From Brugia malayi (Eukaryota; Nematoda; Chromadorea; Rhabditida; Onchocercidae), in contig NW_025062477.1 of assembly GCF_000002995.4 (NCBI RefSeq), positions 3,382,649 to 3,446,648 on the forward strand: a stretch of DNA of 64,000 nucleotides, read 5' to 3'. The notes beneath the pieces are model-generated. The model saw only the letters and a list, made by a program, of their open reading frames with translations, had not been told where the DNA came from and ran no database searches. The position numbers were made by a program, and so were the translations under genes. Below, piece after piece: positions 58,810-64,000 of the stretch; position 1 is the stretch's first letter; every line of letters starts with the position of its first letter.

Positions 58810-61800
58810 CCAAAAATTTTCACTGTTCGATCAGATGCGCCATTAGGATGGCTTATCTCTGACCTTGTTGAAGATGGACATTGTCCATGGTATGGTCATT
58901 GCTTATTGCACACCTCAAATCAGTCGCATTATTTTCAAATCATTAATAATAGGTTTGATATTTATTTCTAATAAAAGTGCTACAAAAAAATGCCAAAAAG
59001 AAGGAGAAAATCGAATTTTTTGAAATTATTTTGAAATTTTTTTTTGAAATTTTTTTTGTAGAGTATTTATGCTATTCTAATAATCCAATAATTCATCTGA
59101 TCAAATTTTAAATTTCAAGGTTATGTACAAAAAAATCAATAAGACAGCTAGAAAATCGATCAGTAGCTATTATGATGATGGAAATTACAACAAAACCAGA
59201 ACAAATATTTATTGTTAATGTGAATATTGCAAGAAAGTAAGTTATACATACCTAAAAATTTCTAAGAAATGATCAAATTGTTGAATGTTTTAAATTTTAT
59301 ATATTTTAAATTTTAAATTAAAATAACTAATACTTCTTCTCTTCATTTTGAAAATTTTCTTTTTATTGAATTTTTTATTTGAATAAAAAAGTTTAAGTTT
59401 TATTTGTTAAAATTATACTTTCAGTTCAACGCCATCTTTTTCATTTGATATATACAATATTACCTTGGAAAATGATATCACACCTGAAATGATGATTCCA
59501 TTTGAAACAGACATAACAATGGTGAATGTATCTAATTCAACAGATCTACAAATATCAATTATTTCAAATTCAACAAATTTACCTTTTATACTCACTCATA
59601 ACAGGAAGCAAAATATTCATTGTGCAAAGGTTTAAAACTAACTTTGAATTTTTTTTTTTTTAATTACCGATTTAAATGAAGATTAAATAATTTAAATTTC
59701 AGGAAAAAAATTTTTATAATGTCAAAAAAAAAATATGAAAATTATATCAATTTTAAGATTTTATGCTTTTTTTCTTTTTCTTTTTTTTGACAGATACTTA
59801 AGCTTTTTCTTTTGTCTAATAATTTTTGCGTCAAATTTCAGTTATACGTTTCACGTCGATTGAAGTCAACTGACGAAACTTTTCGATCATTTTATATCGG
59901 TGCATTAGATAAGCATAATTTGATTCGTTTGGCGGTAGCACGAATTGATGTCAATTTCAAAAAATTGCCCATAAGTGGACCCAAATTCAGTAATATGAAT
60001 TACTTTAGACAATTTGATAAGCTATCACCTCATGTGACTGTACTAAGAGTTACAGCAAAGTAAATTCTCATTTGTTTATTTATTTATTTTTTTTTTTAAT
60101 AATCAATTTAATAAGTAAATGATAAATGGTATGTTATCAGGAAACGAAAAAAAAAAAACGATCACTAATTTCTTGATTACAGATAAAAAAAAAAAAAAAC
60201 TAAAAAGTAATAAGTAAGTAATTTATCGAAAAGAAAAAAGTTTATTACAAAACAAAGATGAATTTGATCAATTAATTTTTATCTATAATCACAAAATGAT
60301 CATCTATTTATATTTATTAGCGCTTTTCCTTCTTTTGAAAAAGATTGACAAAATATTCTCGAAAAGATTTGAAAAAAAAAAATAGGAAAAAGGAAGTATC
60401 ACAACAAAATAGTGAAATTTTTAAAACATATTTCAAAATGAAATTAATTTATAATTAAAATATGAGCGAACTGCTTGTTTCTCTCGTATAATTGATTAAT
60501 ACAATTTTGTTTCAATTTCAATTTATCATTTTAACAATATATTTTTCAAATAATTAATTCTAAAAAAAAACACTTTTGGAATATTCATATAAAAAGTACA
60601 GAGGGAAACTTTTATATTTCAATTTTGATAGTTTTTATAAAATTTTTATGATTCATCTTGTAAATCTTGAAGTAAGTATTAATGAAATGTATTATTATCA
60701 GATCAGAAATGATCAGAAAATCAATTTTGATCATTACGAATTTATCATCCATATTAGCATTATTTATTTCATTATTTGTTGATGCAAAATAATTTGCAAA
60801 TGATAGAAAAAAAAAAGTTAGAATCTTTGAAGATATAATTTAATTTTAACGTATTTTTGACGTTAATGACGTGAAGGATATTTTGCACTTCTTAGTCATT
60901 GAAGATCATTTAGGTATCAAATAAACAAATTTAGTGACCAATCAATGGACATTAGGGAAAATGATATTAGGGACAGTTGTTACTTTGAAAATAAATTAAT
61001 CCATCATTAATCCAATGAATGCTTCATTATTAAGTAAATTAAACTGTGAATGAATATTTCCGGTAAAATCATAATTTCAAAAAAAAAAAAAAAATCATTT
61101 TTTTTTTAGATCATCAAAAGGTACTGTTGTATATCGAATTGAACCGGAAAATGTTCCATTCGATGTTACACCTTTTTCCGGTAATGTATTCAGTCGTTAT
61201 GGTATATCAAATGGCGAATATTTTTTTAATATTATTGCTACTGATTCATTTGCACAGGTTAGTGAAAAAGATGCAAAATAAATTTTTAAAATTCTAAAAT
61301 TTTAAATTAATTTTTTAAATTTTAATTTATACTTCATTAGATTCTTGGAATGTTTAAAAAACAAAAACAAAACTGATGCAATGAATATTTAAATGAAATG
61401 TCTTGAAGTACTGATTTGAAGGAAGCACGTGCTAATGTTCGAATTTTGATTGGTTCACGGATTGATCCAAAACGACAATTCAAAAAATTAAAAAGTAAAG
61501 GTACACGTCATCGACGTAGTAGAAAAGATTTTGGTGATGAAATTGTGCTAACACTAAAAGAAAATCATCCAATTGGATTACTGGAAGAGGTTAACTTTTT
61601 ATTTAAGTTTTATAATTTTGATAAGATGATAATATAATCGAGTTTTACAATTTTGATATTGATAAAGTGATAATAAATTCAATTCTAGTAAGATATATTG
61701 ATAACAATTTCAATATAATTAAGGTCATTCGGGAATTACTTAGAGTTAAAATTCGCAATTATAAAAATAATTAATTCAATTAACTAATATATTTATAGAT

Positions 61801-62142
61801 TTATTGTTCATTTAAAAAATTTTTTTTATATTAAAATTGTAAAATTGCCGATTATTTAATAAATTTTGCAATTATTTAATTTCAAATTAGTGCTTTTTTA
61901 ATTCAATAACAGATAATTGAATCAAAATATGCAAAATGATAATTTAATCAAAAATTATTTTTTTTCATATTTTTTCAAAATGTAAATTATTCAGAAAATA
62001 AACCTTCGGCCTGACGAGAAGGTTATCTTTGCGCCAGCAACAACGGATTATCTTAAAATACATGGTAATGGATTAATAGAGCTTATCAAACCTTTGAATT
62101 ATGAATTCGAAATGTCGCATCAAGCAGCTGTACAGATTAGCG
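58810..62142 (+). CDS. Internal exons of a cadherin-repeat protein (both ends outside what can be seen)
   Basis: Exons 58810-58952, 59120-59236, 59425-59629, 59842-60059, 61110-61257, 61422-61589, 61995-62142 are one open frame of 382 codons. Extracellular cadherin repeats are visible. A boundary falls at NSTPSFSFDIYNITLENDIT, the usual linker plus start of a repeat. Repeat ends of the A-x-D...V-x-I-x-V type are YIGALDKH...AVARIDV and FNIIATDSFAQ...VRILIG. A repeat core is VVYRIEPENVPFDV...FSGNVF, and a further repeat start is TLKENHPIGLLEEKINL. Several NxT/NxS sites fit an extracellular protein. Cadherins are calcium-dependent adhesion proteins at the cell surface. No signal peptide, membrane span or cytoplasmic tail is seen, so this is an internal piece. 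The last donor may be 62143 (GTATGT) or 62156 (GTTAGC); both keep frame. Which nematode cadherin it is, I cannot say. Confidence 0.82.
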
Positions 62143-63623
62143 GTATGTTCAAAGGTTAGCAATCATTTAACTCACTACCTGATTCGTTCCAATCAAATAT
62201 TATTTCAATTTAGCATGCTGTATTTTTGCTAATAGCAATTTATTTGCTTGTTTTGAATATTGCAGAATATTATGATTAAATCATTAATGTTTTTTAATCT
62301 TTCAAATTGCTTACTTTTACTCCTTTTTTACCATTATAAGTCAAAAAAAAAAAAAAAAATGAGTAATACATTAATCTTTGATTTTTGTGGTCATGATAGA
62401 AATATCATTTAAATAAGCCCAGTCTATGTTTAATTAGCCAAGTTAATTAGTTATCGAGGAAGCCTCTGAATACAGATTCTTTCATTTTTTGCAGTTTTTT
62501 TTTTTTTTTTTTTTCGGCTGAACAACTTTTTTCACATTATTACAATATTTTTATGCTTTAATTAATTTCATTTACAACTCGAAGCAAAAAATTTTAATTT
62601 ACTCATTTCAAACATTTTGATTAAAATAATAATTAAAAATTTCATTATGCTATAGGCATAATTAAGACAAAAATAATAGGATGAAAACTAAATGAAAAAA
62701 AAAAAGAAAATTCAAATTTTCTCCATTTGAATCGTTAGAAATGAGAAAGAGAAAATGAATAAATTACTTTTTTTTTTTTTTTTTCTTTTTCTTCTCTTAA
62801 ATTTTATCAAAAGTTTTCAATTTTATTTTATTATGCAATAATATTTGAGAATATCACAAAACAGAACGATTTTTTCTTCCTAAAATTATGATCATTTGTT
62901 ATTGATCAAAATAAATTTATTTGTAATTGATCAAAAAACAAATTTTGTTTATGACCGATCGAAAGAAACTTATTTTGTGATCGACGAACTTTTCTTTCAT
63001 TTTTCTTTTCTTATGGGTAAAAGTATACAATGCCTTCACTTCTTTTCACTTTCAGAAATCAAAATATGCAAATTAGAAAATTTATTAAATTACAAATGTG
63101 AATTTAATAATATGTTTTTTTTTTTTTTGAAAAATCAATTTTAATTGTTATCATAACATTTTTTACAAATAATTCTTCCAATTTAAATATTTGTTAGTAT
63201 TAAAGGGATATGTGATATACTCTAACATCATTTAGTCAAATAAATTTTGATTATGGGTAGTAGTGGTGGTGGTGGTGGTGGTTAACTCATGGGAATTTGT
63301 CATCTAAAAATATAAAATTGCTTATTGCTATTGCTATTGTTGTTGTTGTTGTTATGATTTTGTCATCTCAATGACACATTGCAAAAAAAAAAAAAATTAA
63401 AATTAATTTTTATCAAAATATGAAAATATCTCATAGACAATTGCTAAACAAAACAAAAATAAAAAAGTTTTATTTTTGTTCTTTTCCATATTTCTGCCAG
63501 AACAGATTAGAACAGGTGTTCACGGTTGGAGGTGTCCAATTGATTCATTAGCATTGCACACACACAGCTGTTGCTTAAAACTATTTGGTCTTCTTGACTT
63601 TCTGATCAATTACTATGCTTATT

Positions 63624-63658
<35 letters not shown>

Positions 63659-64000
63659 CAAATATGAAATTAAATTTTTTAAAAATTTAATACAAAAGAA
63701 ATGAAAAATAAGTAGAAAAAAAAAATAGAAATTGTTTATTTCATTTAAAATATTTAAATTAGCATTTTTTTTTTGAATTGAATTGAATTAAAATTGTCAT
63801 AAATAAAAAAAAAAATTTTTTTTTATTTTTGCTAGAATATTTACATATATAAATTGAATTGTGTCAAATTTCTAATATAATAAATTATTGAAATTAACGT
63901 TATTAAACAGAACATTTTGTCAATTTAATAAAATTTTATAAACCAATAAAGTTCGTAAATTTTTTAAAAATTTAATATAAAAGAAATAAAGAATAAGTAG
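62143..64000. other. Presumed cadherin intron with simple repeats
   Basis: A/T runs, (GGT)n at 63258-63282, (TTG)n-like repeat at 63325-63352, and a long T run near 63627-63651. The frame at 63496-63625 after TTCTGCCAG encodes a Cys/His-containing stretch (WRCPIDS, THSCCLK), but no donor ends it sensibly. No further cadherin exon is seen. Confidence 0.5.

Noticed and set aside
63476..63667. Cys/His-containing frame near the window end, considered as a cadherin or zinc-finger exon
   Set aside because: Acceptor is plausible, but the frame runs into a poly-T tract without a usable donor and does not resemble a cadherin repeat.

Overview
This is a stretch of an AT-rich eukaryotic nuclear genome. 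Small exons (about 30-300 nt) are separated by T-rich introns with the GT...TTTTCAG borders usual in nematodes. Introns and spacers are full of A/T homopolymers. Gene content and style fit a parasitic clade III nematode, most likely a filarial worm; this is inferred from style, because no species marker is present. Exon borders were set by hand from splice motifs, frame continuity and family resemblance. In every multi-exon model except the decayed aconitase, exon phases agree from first to last exon.

Layout. 1-2.2 kb: last four exons (+) of a coiled-coil protein resembling the M-RIP/TRIOBP/outspread family. 2.2-4.25 kb: no clear gene, two weak minus-strand exon candidates. 4.25-5.77 kb: decayed, 5'-truncated mitochondrial aconitase copy (-). 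6.0-7.9 kb: local repeats. 7.68-9.6 kb: unusually GC-rich, seven-exon C2H2 zinc-finger gene (+). 9.6-12.85 kb: A-rich tract, then a TGCATGC-rich higher-order satellite. 14.77-20.03 kb: complete RNA lariat debranching enzyme DBR1 (+). 23.2-27.9 kb: two related small secreted proteins (-). 29.3-33.67 kb: unrecognised 546-residue protein (+). 34.57-37.51 kb: NSMCE1, the RING-like subunit of the SMC5/6 complex (+), with a foldback element in its last-but-one intron. 38.02-42.36 kb: unrecognised acidic protein with alternative 3' exons (+). 44.46-48.11 kb: one open frame joining a nicotinamide riboside kinase to a molybdopterin synthase large subunit (MoaE/MOCS2B) (+). 48.1-58.8 kb: 10.7 kb without a clear gene, with tandem repeats. 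58.81-62.14 kb: internal exons of a cadherin (+) that runs off the window.

The genes are mostly unrelated housekeeping functions: RNA turnover (DBR1), DNA repair (NSMCE1), and NAD plus molybdenum-cofactor synthesis (the fusion). The three plus-strand genes between 29.3 and 42.4 kb lie close together and could be co-transcribed. The points most worth following up are the kinase-MoaE fusion, the GC-rich zinc-finger gene beside the TGCATGC array, and the divergent secreted pair.
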